Origin: Brachyspira hampsonii
GTDB taxonomy: Bacteria; Spirochaetota; Brachyspiria; Brachyspirales; Brachyspiraceae
Assembly (NCBI RefSeq): GCF_002214805.1
Contig: NZ_CP019914.1
Location: forward strand, 2,418,001 to 2,482,000
Reading direction: 5' to 3'
DNA: 64,000 bases
The notes under the pieces were generated by a model. The model was given only the letters and a program-made list of their open reading frames with translations. It was not told the origin of the DNA and did not search any database. Made by a program: the position numbers and the translations under genes. This document shows, piece after piece, positions 1 through 7,258 of this stretch (positions are counted from its first letter, which is position 1; every line of letters starts with the position of its first letter).

Positions 1-128
1 AGTCCTGCAAGTAAATCTTTTCCAACATGTTTAGCTAAAGATACATTACCTTTAACTAATCCTAACATTTCATAATTATAATTGCTAGGTAAGTAATTAA
101 CAGTAAACATTTTGATATCAGCACTCAT
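1..128 (-). CDS. YbjQ/UPF0145-like protein, N-terminal part only
   Basis: The first 42 codons of a gene that leaves the window on its left side. The start is an ATG preceded by GGAG seven bases upstream. The translation begins MSADIKMFTVNYLPSNYNYE and continues with GLVKGNVSLAKHVGKDLLAGL, the pattern of the small YbjQ family (pentamer-forming, sometimes annotated as heavy-metal binding), where a glycine-rich GxVxG strand is followed by a helix. Only the N-terminus is visible, so integrity cannot be judged. Frameshifted copies of this same 5' end recur near 1270 and 2411, which shows that this gene's start lies at the edge of the tandem array to its right. Confidence 0.6.
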   Translation of the reverse strand, partial: MSADIKMFTVNYLPSNYNYEMLGLVKGNVSLAKHVGKDLLAG

Positions 129-250
129 TTTTGATCTCCATTTATATTGTAAAATATTATGTGAATTTGTCGGAAAAGCTGTAAACATTATTAATGATTT
201 TTTATTATAATGATTTAGCTATAATTAGGAAGTTTTGAAATTAATGGCAT

Positions 251-284
251 AAAAAAGAGTTACTGCAGTATAAACTACAATAAC
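251..284 (-). terminator. rho-independent terminator, array copy 1
   Basis: On the minus strand a 10-bp stem (GTTATTGTAG paired with CTGCAGTAAC, two G-U pairs) with a 6-base loop is followed by a T-rich tract (TCTTTTTT). It sits 35 bases after the stop of the secreted protein gene ending at 320. The same hairpin occurs in array copies 2 and 3. Confidence 0.85.
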
Positions 285-319
285 CCTTTATATGTTTTAT
301 TATTCATTAATTAATATTC

Positions 320-835
320 TTATTTCATTATACCCCATTCTTTCCATAATTGAACAGTGTAATTTTCTTCTTTCTGAGAAGATGAATTAAATAAAGACTC
401 ATTATTAATATTTATAGAAGCTCTTCCGTCTCCATAACCCCATTCGTGATCTTTCCAGAATGTAAAAGGACTAAAAATAAATTCTTGTAATTTTTGCTCA
501 TCTGATAAGATATTAACAAATAATTGCGGATTTTTATCAATAAAATTAAATAGCTCAGGGTTATTTTCAAGAACTGTGAATAATTCAGGATTGTTTTTTA
601 AATTATTAAACAGTGCATCATCTTTAGAAGCAAATAATTGGGCATTATTTTCTAAGAAATAAGCACGTATAGCTTCCTCATATTTAATTATATCCTCCAG
701 GGCTCTTACTATATCCTCCAGATCCTTACCACTATAATACTCTTTTTCATTTGGTGTATCATATGAAGTCTGAGCATAACAGAATAATGAGAATAATAAA
801 ACAAATAGAAACAAGAAAATTATAAATTTTTTCAT
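320..835 (-). CDS. secreted protein, array copy 1 (171 aa), function unknown
   Basis: The ATG is preceded by AAGGAG. Residues 1-21 are a Sec signal peptide (MKKF then a Phe/Leu-rich core, likely cut after CYA). Residues about 33-57 are a charged helix-forming segment. Residues about 60-118 hold a short degenerate repeat built on NNPELF/KNPQLF/NNAQLF at roughly 11-residue spacing. The C-terminus has an aromatic stretch (FTFWKDHEWGYGDGRAS) and ends QLWKEWGIMK. I recognise no family. Its neighbour at 1458-1967 encodes an identical protein from about residue 58 to the end, while residues 33-57 are unrelated. The Cys at 19 could be a loose lipobox, but copy 3 lacks it, so signal peptidase I cleavage is more likely. 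Confidence 0.8.
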   Translation of the reverse strand: MKKFIIFLFLFVLLFSLFCYAQTSYDTPNEKEYYSGKDLEDIVRALEDIIKYEEAIRAYFLENNAQLFASKDDALFNNLKNNPELFTVLENNPELFNFIDKNPQLFVNILSDEQKLQEFIFSPFTFWKDHEWGYGDGRASININNESLFNSSSQKEENYTVQLWKEWGIMK

Positions 836-1083
836 TCTTTTTCTCCTTATAATGAATAATTATATTTATAATATATATTTTATTAATAATAAATAAAAAG
901 TCAATATATATTTATTAATAAATATATATAATACCAAACCAAATGATAATATGTTTGTAAAAATACAAATTGTACTTAATGAAAAAAATAAATTTAGTAA
1001 TTTTTATTCATATTATAAAATATTTATATGCTCTCATATATATTTTTTTACATCTTTTATATTTTGTAAGTCCATATAATTTA

Positions 1084-1270
1084 TTAATTGGCTAACTGTA
1101 CTTTTTTAATTAAGCCTGTGGAAAGTTCAGGAATATAAATAACATCATTAACCAAATCTATATCAGCAGTACCTTTTAAGTTTCCTTATTTTCTTTAACT
1201 AATTCTAATATTTCATAATTATAATTTGCTTTAAGTAATTAACTGTGAACATATTGATATAAGCACTCAT
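1084..1270 (-). pseudogene. fused remnants: YbjQ-like 5' end and lipoprotein 3' end
   Basis: Reading the minus strand from 1270, the start MSAYINMFTVNYL matches the YbjQ-like gene at the left edge, then loses frame and stops. At about 1187 the sequence switches to the last 30 or so codons of the beta-propeller lipoprotein family (GNLKGTADIDLVNDVIYIPELS, ending KKVQL), which is intact at 4841-5779. Neither piece has its other half. This is the scar of an illegitimate junction inside the tandem unit. Confidence 0.8.
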
Positions 1271-1388
1271 TATTACTTTAGTTTATATAATAAATATTAT
1301 GTTAATCTATTAAAAAGCGTAAACATTATTAATGATTTTTTTATTATAATTATTTAGCTATATTAGAAAGTTTTGAAATTAATGGCAT

Positions 1389-1422
1389 AAAAAAGAGTTA
1401 CTGCAGTATAAACTGCAATAAC
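1389..1422 (-). terminator. rho-independent terminator, array copy 2
   Basis: Minus-strand hairpin GTTATTGCAG / CTGCAGTAAC with a 6-base loop and a following T tract, 35 bases beyond the stop of the copy 2 gene. It has one G-U pair fewer than copy 1. Confidence 0.85.
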
Positions 1423-1457
1423 CCTTTATATGTTTTATTATTCATCAATTAATATTC

Positions 1458-1967
1458 TTATTTCATTATACCCCATTCTTTCCATAATTGAACAGTGTAA
1501 TTTTCTTCTTTCTGAGAAGATGAATTAAATAAAGACTCATTATTAATATTTATAGAAGCTCTTCCGTCTCCATAACCCCATTCGTGATCTTTCCAGAATG
1601 TAAAAGGACTAAAAATAAATTCTTGTAATTTTTGCTCATCTGATAAGATATTAACAAATAATTGCGGATTTTTATCAATAAAATTAAATAGCTCAGGGTT
1701 ATTTTCAAGAACTGTGAATAATTCAGGATTGTTTTTTAAATTATTAAACAGTGCATCATCTTTAGAAGCAAATAATTGGGCATTATTTTCTAAGAAATAA
1801 GCACGTCTACCTTGCTTATATTGATTTAGAATCTCCTTTATGGCTTCTACTATATCTTTAACACTAGCATACTCTTTTTCATTTGGTGTATTATATGAAG
1901 CCTGACCATAACAGAATAATGAGAATAATAAAACAAATAGAAACAAGAAAATTATAAATTTTTTCAT
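1458..1967 (-). CDS. secreted protein, array copy 2 (169 aa), function unknown
   Basis: Paralogue of the gene at 320-835, offset by about 1.14 kb. The signal peptide is nearly identical (cleavage probably after CYG or CYGQA), and everything from RAYFLENN to the C-terminal WKEWGIMK is the same, including at DNA level as far as I can see by eye. Residues about 33-55 (ASVKDIVEAIKEILNQYKQG) differ almost completely from copy 1. The length differs by two codons. The ATG has AAGGAG upstream and the gene ends before its own terminator copy. Function unknown; export is the only confident statement. Confidence 0.8.
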   Translation of the reverse strand: MKKFIIFLFLFVLLFSLFCYGQASYNTPNEKEYASVKDIVEAIKEILNQYKQGRRAYFLENNAQLFASKDDALFNNLKNNPELFTVLENNPELFNFIDKNPQLFVNILSDEQKLQEFIFSPFTFWKDHEWGYGDGRASININNESLFNSSSQKEENYTVQLWKEWGIMK

Positions 1968-2224
1968 TCTTTTTCTCCTTATAATGAATAATTATATTTA
2001 TAATATATATTTTATTAATAATAAATAAAAAGTCAATATATATTTATTAACAAATATATATAATATAAAACCAAATGATAATATTGCTGTAAAAAATAAA
2101 TGTAAAAGTAGAAATTTGTTTTAATTAAAAAAAATTACTAATTTTTATTCATATTATAAAATACTTATATGCTCTCATATATATTTTTTTACATCTTTTA
2201 TATTTTGTAAGTCCATATAATTTA

Positions 2225-2411
2225 TTAATTGGCTAACTGTACTTTTTTAATTAAGCCTGTGGAAAGTTCAGGAATATAAATAACATCATTAACCAAATCT
2301 ATATCAGCAGCACCTTTTAAGTTTCCTTATTTTCTTTAACTAATTCTAATATTTCATAATTATAATTTGCTTTAAGTAATTAACTGTGAACATATTGATA
2401 TAAGCACTCAT
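2225..2411 (-). pseudogene. second copy of the fused YbjQ/lipoprotein remnants
   Basis: Repeat of the remnant at 1084-1270 at an offset of 1141 bases with only scattered substitutions (for example GAADIDL in place of GTADIDL). It carries the same YbjQ-like frameshift and the same junction, so the chimeric junction arose before the unit was duplicated. Confidence 0.8.
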
Positions 2412-2529
2412 TATTACTTTAGTTTATATAATAAATATTATGTTAATTTGTTAAAAAGCGTAAACATTATTAATGATTTTTTTATTATAATTATTTAGCT
2501 ATATTAGAAAGTTTTGAAATTAATGGCAT

Positions 2530-2563
2530 AAAAAAGAGTTACTGCAGTATAAACTGCAATAAC
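2530..2563 (-). terminator. rho-independent terminator, array copy 3
   Basis: Third copy of the GTTATTGCAG / CTGCAGTAAC hairpin with a T tract on the minus strand, 35 bases after the stop of the 55-codon gene at 2599-2766. Confidence 0.85.
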
Positions 2564-2598
2564 CCTTTATATGTTTTATTATTCATTAATTAATATTC

Positions 2599-2766
2599 TT
2601 ATTTCATTATGCCCCATTCTTTCCATAATTGAACAGTTTGATTTTCTTCTTCCTGAGAATAAGAAGGCCACCAAGGTGGTTTTTTATGTACTACATGAAT
2701 ACGGGCATAAGATATTGATGAAAATAATAAAATGAATAAAAATAAAAAACTTATAAACTTTTTCAT
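2599..2766 (-). CDS. short secreted peptide, collapsed array copy 3 (55 aa)
   Basis: An intact 55-codon frame. The start ATG at 2766 is preceded by AGGAGG. A signal peptide of about 21 residues (MKKFISFLFLFILLF..., likely cut after SYA) is joined to a mature part of about 34 residues: RIHVVHKKPPWWPS, then EEENQTVQLWKEWGIMK. Compared with copies 1 and 2, the signal peptide and C-terminal tail remain, while the whole central repeat region is replaced by a short His/Pro/Trp-rich linker. That the frame stayed open through this event suggests a functional peptide, but it could be a recent remnant. Function unknown. Confidence 0.6.
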   Translation of the reverse strand: MKKFISFLFLFILLFSSISYARIHVVHKKPPWWPSYSQEEENQTVQLWKEWGIMK

Positions 2767-2799
2767 TATAGTTTCCTCCTTTTAATGAATAAGTCTAAA

Positions 2800-3770
2800 T
2801 ATATTTTATAAATAATAAATAAAAAAATCAATATTTTTTTATTATTAGTCAATAAATATTTATTTAGTTTGTACTATACAATTTCTTAAATACAAGATAT
2901 AAAAACAAATTAATAAATATAAAGTTAAATATTTTTTAATGGAACTATATTCATTAAAAAACTAAATTAATATTTATGTTTTTGCAGGCATCATTTTATT
3001 TTTTATAATTTAGTCCTTTATATACACGCGTTAAACTAATTATAAGAAGATAGCTAGTCATAGTTTATAATTCCTACTATAAACTTAAATCTATTTACCG
3101 CGTGCTGTTAAAGTTCACAAATAAAAAAATAGCTTGGGCGGGTTTGCTTTTTGAAATAAAATATCAAGTATTAATAGAATTTTTATTACAGGTTTAAATG
3201 TTAAACTTATGGGGTGGGGATTAAAATAAATTTTTTAATCTAATTACTAGTATCTTTTCAGCTTTTACTAATATGACATAAAAAAGCTTAAAAATATGTT
3301 TTTTAAAAAACTTAATAACACTATAATAAATATGAATTCATTTAACTGTATATCTATTTAGTATGCTTGTTCGTGTAAAATTATCAGAACTTACTATATA
3401 TTAAATGAGTTTAAATGTACTTATTCACAATTGTAAAAATACTAAAATATAAAACAGCATAAGTATTTATTTAGTTTTAAAATAAGTCTATTATTTCAAT
3501 TAGGTTAAAATGTATGTAATAAAAAATTATTTAATTTAATAGTAATAGCATATATATAAAATTCGATGATTTTTTTTAATTATTTTATAAAAAATTCTTA
3601 AATTATTCTAGTATTTTATTATATTTTTAATATATGAAATACCTAATATAAGTATTCTTATAAAAATTGAAATTAGCTAAATAAAAAATAAAAAACTTAA
3701 TTAAAAAAAATTTTTCATTGTGATTTTCCTCCTTTGATTTATTTTCATAGGAGGATTTTTTATGAAAAAT
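2800..3770. other. gene-free kilobase with GC-rich islands
   Basis: I see no convincing coding frame here. The AT-rich background contains sharp islands: ACGCGTTAAA near 3026, ATTTACCGCGTGC at 3093-3105, GGGCGGG at 3136-3142 and GGGGTGGGG at 3211-3219. Similar motifs occur at 10034-10380 and 47181. Near 3715-3765, CCTCCT and AGGAGG arms form an inverted repeat with a T run on the plus side. Its minus strand resembles the ribosome site and ATGAAAAA start of a lost MKKF-type signal-peptide gene that stops after five codons. Confidence 0.6.
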
Positions 3771-4694
3771 TTATAATTGTACCTTTTTTATTAATCCTGT
3801 AGATAATTCTGGTATATATATAGTATTATTTTCATTTACATCTATATCAGCAGCACCTTTCAAGTTTCCTTCAATTTTTTCTAATTGTTCTTTTGTATTT
3901 AAATCAAATACATATATGCATGCATTAGTACCATTTTCTCCCCAATCAGAGACATATAATTTATTATTATAAACAGCTATTCCGTCTAATCCGCCGCTTC
4001 CTATTATATCATCTTTCCATTTTTCTAAACCGCTGCCGTCAGCATTAAAAGAGTAGACATAACCTGTATTTTCTGCTCCCATAAATCCGCTTGTTGCAAC
4101 ATATAATTTTCCATTATCAAAGGCTATGCCATTAGCACCATAAACATTATCTACAGAATTTGAAAGTGATAAAGATGAATTATTCTCTACATTTACAAAA
4201 TATACTTTATTATTACCTGTATCACTAACTGCTATAGTTGTATTGTCTATTGCTGCTATATCATTTAATAATTTAGCCTCATCTATAGTTAATTTTGTTA
4301 TAATAGAATTGTCTTTAACATTAGCTAATACTACATTTCCAGATAGCCCTTTATCTGCGTCTTGATCTGCAATTGCTATAACATCATCAGTAATAAAATA
4401 AAATCCTCTAGGGGCATCTAATTCACCTTCAAAAAGTTTTATAGGATTGCTTCCGTCTTCATTAACGCATAGAAAAAAACCGTCTTTTTCTATATCAGCA
4501 TTACCAATATTTGCAATATATAATTTTCCATTTTTTAATCTTATACTTTCAGGTGAAGAAGTACCTTCAGCATTAATAATATTTATTTCCCTTAAAACGG
4601 TTTCATTTTTACTATTAATATTGCTTGTATTATTGTTAGAACAGCTTAATATAAATAATATGCTAGAAATTAAAATAAATATAATTTTACTCAT
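3771..4694 (-). CDS. beta-propeller lipoprotein (SMP-30/NHL-like), paralogue A
   Basis: A 307-residue lipoprotein. The signal peptide MSKIIFILISSILFILSC ends in a lipobox with Cys18, followed by an Asn/Ser-rich tether (residues 19-30). The rest repeats strands such as GKLYIANIG, DVIAIADQD, TTIAVSDTGNNKVY, GKLYVATSG and NKLYVSDWG, the blade signature of SMP-30/gluconolactonase or NHL-type propellers. Substrate and activity are unknown; no gluconolactonase metal ligands are obvious to me. It lies 146 bases downstream of paralogue B on the same strand, but a strong terminator separates them. The C-terminus (LIKKVQL) is the part found as remnants in the tandem array. Confidence 0.75.
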   Translation of the reverse strand: MSKIIFILISSILFILSCSNNNTSNINSKNETVLREINIINAEGTSSPESIRLKNGKLYIANIGNADIEKDGFFLCVNEDGSNPIKLFEGELDAPRGFYFITDDVIAIADQDADKGLSGNVVLANVKDNSIITKLTIDEAKLLNDIAAIDNTTIAVSDTGNNKVYFVNVENNSSLSLSNSVDNVYGANGIAFDNGKLYVATSGFMGAENTGYVYSFNADGSGLEKWKDDIIGSGGLDGIAVYNNKLYVSDWGENGTNACIYVFDLNTKEQLEKIEGNLKGAADIDVNENNTIYIPELSTGLIKKVQL

Positions 4695-4774
4695 AATAAA
4701 ACTCCTTAATATTTTTTATAATTTATATTATTTTTTTTTTAATATATCAATATGAAAATTTCAATTGATTATAA

Positions 4775-4815
4775 TAAAAAAGCATCTTTAAATAACTTAA
4801 TATTTAAAGATGCTT
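4775..4815 (-). terminator. rho-independent terminator after paralogue B
   Basis: A perfect 15-bp stem (AAGCATCTTTAAATA / TATTTAAAGATGCTT) with a 6-base loop, followed on the minus strand by TTTTTAT. It is 25 bases after the stop at 4841. Confidence 0.92.
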
Positions 4816-4840
4816 AGAGCTACTATGACAAAATTATAAA

Positions 4841-5779
4841 TTATAATTGTACTTTTTTAATTAAGCTAGTAGAAAGTTCAGGAATATAAATAACATTATT
4901 AACCAAATCTATATCAGCAACGCCGCTTAAAGAACCTTCAATTTTTTCTAACTGTTCTTTAGTATTTAAATCAAATACATATATGCAAGCATTGTTATTA
5001 GCACCATCTACGCCCCAGTCAGAAACATATAGTTTGCCATTAGCTATAGCAATACCATCTAAAGCACCAGCACCTAATACTGAAGCTGTCCATTTAGTTA
5101 ATCCTGTTCCGTCTATATTTAAAGTATAAATATCTCCTCCATTAGGATCGCCGCCGAATGTACTTCCAGCTATATATAATACTCCGTTATCTAATAATAT
5201 ACCATTAGCACCAACTACTCCTGTTACAGATGAAGTTATAGATAAAGATGAATTATTATCTACTTTAACAAAATGAACAGTTGAAGCACCTGTATCAGTT
5301 AGAGCTACAGTTGTAGGATCTATTACTACTGTATCATTTAAGAATTTAGAGCCTTCTATAGGAAGTTTAGTTATTATTTTATTTTCTTTAATATTAGCTA
5401 ATACTAAATTTCCTGTTAAAGAACTGTCATTTACTTGATCAGGAATAATAATAATGTCATCAGTTAAGAAAGAAAAACCTTTAGGGCTGTCTAATTGTCC
5501 TTCAAAAAGTTTTTGAGGATTAGAACCGTCTTCGTTAGCAACGATTATAAATCCGTCTGCAGGAGCATTAGGATCTCCTAAATTAGCGATATATAATTTT
5601 CCGTTTCTTAATTTAACACTTTCAGGTGCGGCTAATCCGTCGATATTGATAGTTACTGCTTCTTTTTTAGTTGGCTGAGCAGTTTGAGCGTTATTAGATG
5701 TTGTTTTGTCAGCATTATTTGAACATGATACAGCAAATAAGAAAGCTGATAAAACTATTGAAGTAAAAAATTTATTCAT
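4841..5779 (-). CDS. beta-propeller lipoprotein (SMP-30/NHL-like), paralogue B
   Basis: 312 residues, start ATG with AAGGAG upstream. The lipoprotein signal MNKFFTSIVLSAFLFAVSC ends at Cys19, then a polar linker to about residue 42. Blade repeats (GKLYIANLGD, DIIIIPDQ, TVALTDTGAST, GVLYIAGS, GKLYVSDWGVDG) match paralogue A throughout, and the two end in the same LSTxLIKKVQL. It is divergent from the Rrf2 regulator at 5946, and the 166-base gap holds an imperfect palindrome, so local control is plausible. Function unknown; a periplasmic or surface ligand-binding or lactonase-like role is only an analogy. Confidence 0.75.
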   Translation of the reverse strand: MNKFFTSIVLSAFLFAVSCSNNADKTTSNNAQTAQPTKKEAVTINIDGLAAPESVKLRNGKLYIANLGDPNAPADGFIIVANEDGSNPQKLFEGQLDSPKGFSFLTDDIIIIPDQVNDSSLTGNLVLANIKENKIITKLPIEGSKFLNDTVVIDPTTVALTDTGASTVHFVKVDNNSSLSITSSVTGVVGANGILLDNGVLYIAGSTFGGDPNGGDIYTLNIDGTGLTKWTASVLGAGALDGIAIANGKLYVSDWGVDGANNNACIYVFDLNTKEQLEKIEGSLSGVADIDLVNNVIYIPELSTSLIKKVQL

Positions 5780-5861
5780 TTGAATTTCTCCTTATTAGTA
5801 AAAATTGTTATTAGAATTTATAATATTTTTATAATTATATCAATAATAAAAGATAAAAATA

Positions 5862-5882
5862 TTGTTACCAAAATGATTACAA
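5862..5882. promoter_or_regulatory. imperfect inverted repeat in a divergent intergenic region
   Basis: Arms TTGTTACC and GATTACAA (6 of 8 positions complementary) separated by AAAAT, between the lipoprotein start at 5779 and the Rrf2 gene at 5946. Size and placement fit a dimeric regulator operator. Whether the binder is the adjacent Rrf2 protein is inference. Confidence 0.35.
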
Positions 5883-5908
5883 TTATTTTATATTATTTAA
5901 ATTATTTA

Positions 5909-5936
5909 TTGACTATTATAATTTTTTGAGTATATT
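5909..5936 (+). promoter_or_regulatory. sigma70-like promoter of the Rrf2 gene
   Basis: TTGACT, a 16-base spacer, then TATATT. The expected start site lies within a few bases of the ATG at 5946 and no ribosome-binding sequence is visible, so the mRNA may be leaderless or nearly so. Confidence 0.5.
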
Positions 5937-5945
5937 TATAATACT

Positions 5946-6386
5946 ATGAAAATTAATACTAAGTTATCAGTTGCATCACATATTGTTTTGTGTATAGCAT
6001 TTTTTGAAAATGAAGGCACTACATCTCATCTGCTTGCCAAAAGTGTAAGGACTAATCCTTCTATAATAAGAAAGATTTTATTGAAACTTCAGGCAGCAGG
6101 AATAGTTGAAACTAATAAAAAGGGCAGCAGACTTATAAAAGATGAAAAAGATATAACACTTCTTTCTATATATGAAGCTGTATTTACCGAGGAAGAGAGG
6201 GGACTTTTTAATTTTCATGAACCTAATCATGTATGCCCTGTAGGATGTGCTATGTTTGATGTTTTAGGCGAAGAGTTCAATAATGTAAGACTTGATTTTG
6301 AAAAGTCTATGTCTAAAATAACTATTAAACAAATAGCTGATGAAGTTAGAAAAAGAAAAAAGCATTTGGATTTTATGAATAAATAA
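5946..6386 (+). CDS. Rrf2-family transcriptional regulator
   Basis: 146 residues, the usual Rrf2 length. An N-terminal winged helix (residues about 5-60) includes SHLLAKSVRTNPSIIRKILLKLQAAGIVETNKKGS, the recognition-helix and wing pattern of Rrf2/YwnA proteins. The C-terminal half has CPVGCAMFDVL near residue 95, a two-cysteine motif in place of the three-cysteine cluster of IscR/NsrR, so redox or ligand sensing is possible but an Fe-S cluster is not assured. It ends 9 bases before the convergent Crp/Fnr gene. The divergent lipoprotein is a candidate target. Confidence 0.85.
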   Translation: MKINTKLSVASHIVLCIAFFENEGTTSHLLAKSVRTNPSIIRKILLKLQAAGIVETNKKGSRLIKDEKDITLLSIYEAVFTEEERGLFNFHEPNHVCPVGCAMFDVLGEEFNNVRLDFEKSMSKITIKQIADEVRKRKKHLDFMNK

Positions 6387-6395
6387 TTTTTAATA

Positions 6396-7070
6396 TTAAT
6401 TTTTTATATTTATGATGCTTATTCTGTTTCCGTCTAGTTCTATAATATTTTCTCTTGATAATCTGTTTAATTCTCTTGATAATGCACTTCTGTCTGCGGA
6501 TATAAACTCTGCTAATTTATCTCTATTAAACGGTATTATTATATTTTTAGATTTTTGAATATTAGCCATATATTTAATGTATATTATTATTTTACTCCTT
6601 AGACTTTTTTGACTAAGAATATCATTTTTGAATGCTAGGAATTTATTTTTATCAGATATAACTCTTAATAAATTATGCAGAAATATATTTTTGATATTGT
6701 TATCATTTGCTTTAAATATATTTTCTATATTTATTTTTATTATTTCTGTATTTTCTAATGCAAGAGCCTGTATAGATGATACTTTATTTGTAGAAAAAGC
6801 AAATGCTTCTGCAAATATATCACCTTGATTTAGTATATTTACAATATTTTTTCTAGCATCATCATATTCTTTTGAAATTTCTACTTTTCCTTTTAAGATA
6901 ATATAAATATTTTCTACTATATCTCCGGTATCTATTATTATATTTGACTTTTTAAAAGATTTCTTTTGTGTTTTAAAATCATCTAAAATATTAATGATTT
7001 CATCTTTACTTATACTTTTAAATACTTCTGATTTAATTAAAATGTCTATATATTCATTTGCCATATTCAT
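6396..7070 (-). CDS. Crp/Fnr-family regulator
   Basis: 224 residues. The N-terminal cyclic-nucleotide-binding-like beta-roll (about 10-130) contains GDIVENIYIILKGKVEIS and NILNQGDIFAEAFAFS. A C-terminal helix-turn-helix (about 170-215) contains RDKLAEFISADRSALSRELNRLSRENIIELDG. The Cys residues of an Fnr cluster are absent, and the effector pocket is too divergent to assign cAMP binding. The order resembles the sensor-regulators of anaerobes that control nitrosative or metal stress genes. It is transcribed away from the symporter at 7259, whose promoter carries a palindrome that this protein might bind. Confidence 0.85.
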   Translation of the reverse strand: MNMANEYIDILIKSEVFKSISKDEIINILDDFKTQKKSFKKSNIIIDTGDIVENIYIILKGKVEISKEYDDARKNIVNILNQGDIFAEAFAFSTNKVSSIQALALENTEIIKINIENIFKANDNNIKNIFLHNLLRVISDKNKFLAFKNDILSQKSLRSKIIIYIKYMANIQKSKNIIIPFNRDKLAEFISADRSALSRELNRLSRENIIELDGNRISIINIKN

Positions 7071-7186
7071 TAAAAATATTAATATTAATTTTGTATAATG
7101 CTAGCATTTTTTTATAAAAAATCAACATCTTTATTTATTTTGATAAATCTATTTTTTTATAAAATTTAATTTATTCTTATCTTTTA

Positions 7187-7250
7187 TTGACAATACAAAT
7201 TTATTTGACTATACTATAGTTGTTCACGTGAACAATATTATTTATAGGAG
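7187..7250 (+). promoter_or_regulatory. strong promoter with palindromic operator at the start site
   Basis: TTGACA at 7187-7192, a 17-base spacer and TATACT at 7210-7215 form a near-consensus promoter. The perfect palindrome TTGTTCACGTGAACAA at 7220-7235 covers the expected transcription start, a position typical of a repressor operator. AGGAG at 7246-7250 is the ribosome site for the ATG at 7259. Confidence 0.75.
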
Positions 7251-7258
7251 AACTTAAT

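Larger units (their letters stand above)
129..2790. repeat. tandem array, about 1.14 kb unit, two full copies plus a part
   Basis: The YbjQ-like start recurs at 128, 1270 and 2411; the terminator hairpin at 251, 1389 and 2530; the secreted gene stop at 320, 1458 and 2599. Offsets are 1138-1142 bases. The copies align over intergenic DNA as well as genes and fade beyond about 2790. Duplication by unequal crossing-over is the simplest explanation. Confidence 0.9.

Noticed and set aside
320-2766. CRISPR array or short tandem repeat interpretation of the left-end repeats
   Set aside because: The units are about 1.14 kb and contain genes and terminators; no short direct repeats with regular unique spacers are present anywhere in the window.
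3715-3765. The CCTCCT/AGGAGG inverted repeat as the terminator of the lipoprotein gene 3771-4694
   Set aside because: The T run is on the plus-strand side, so it would not terminate the minus-strand gene, and no plus-strand gene precedes it.
4447-4755. A 102-codon plus-strand frame
   Set aside because: It lies antisense within the lipoprotein gene 3771-4694, has no ribosome site, and mirrors the hydrophobic codon pattern of the true gene.
1-7070. An integrated prophage or insertion sequence at the left end
   Set aside because: No integrase, transposase, phage structural gene or flanking inverted repeat was found; duplication alone explains the array.
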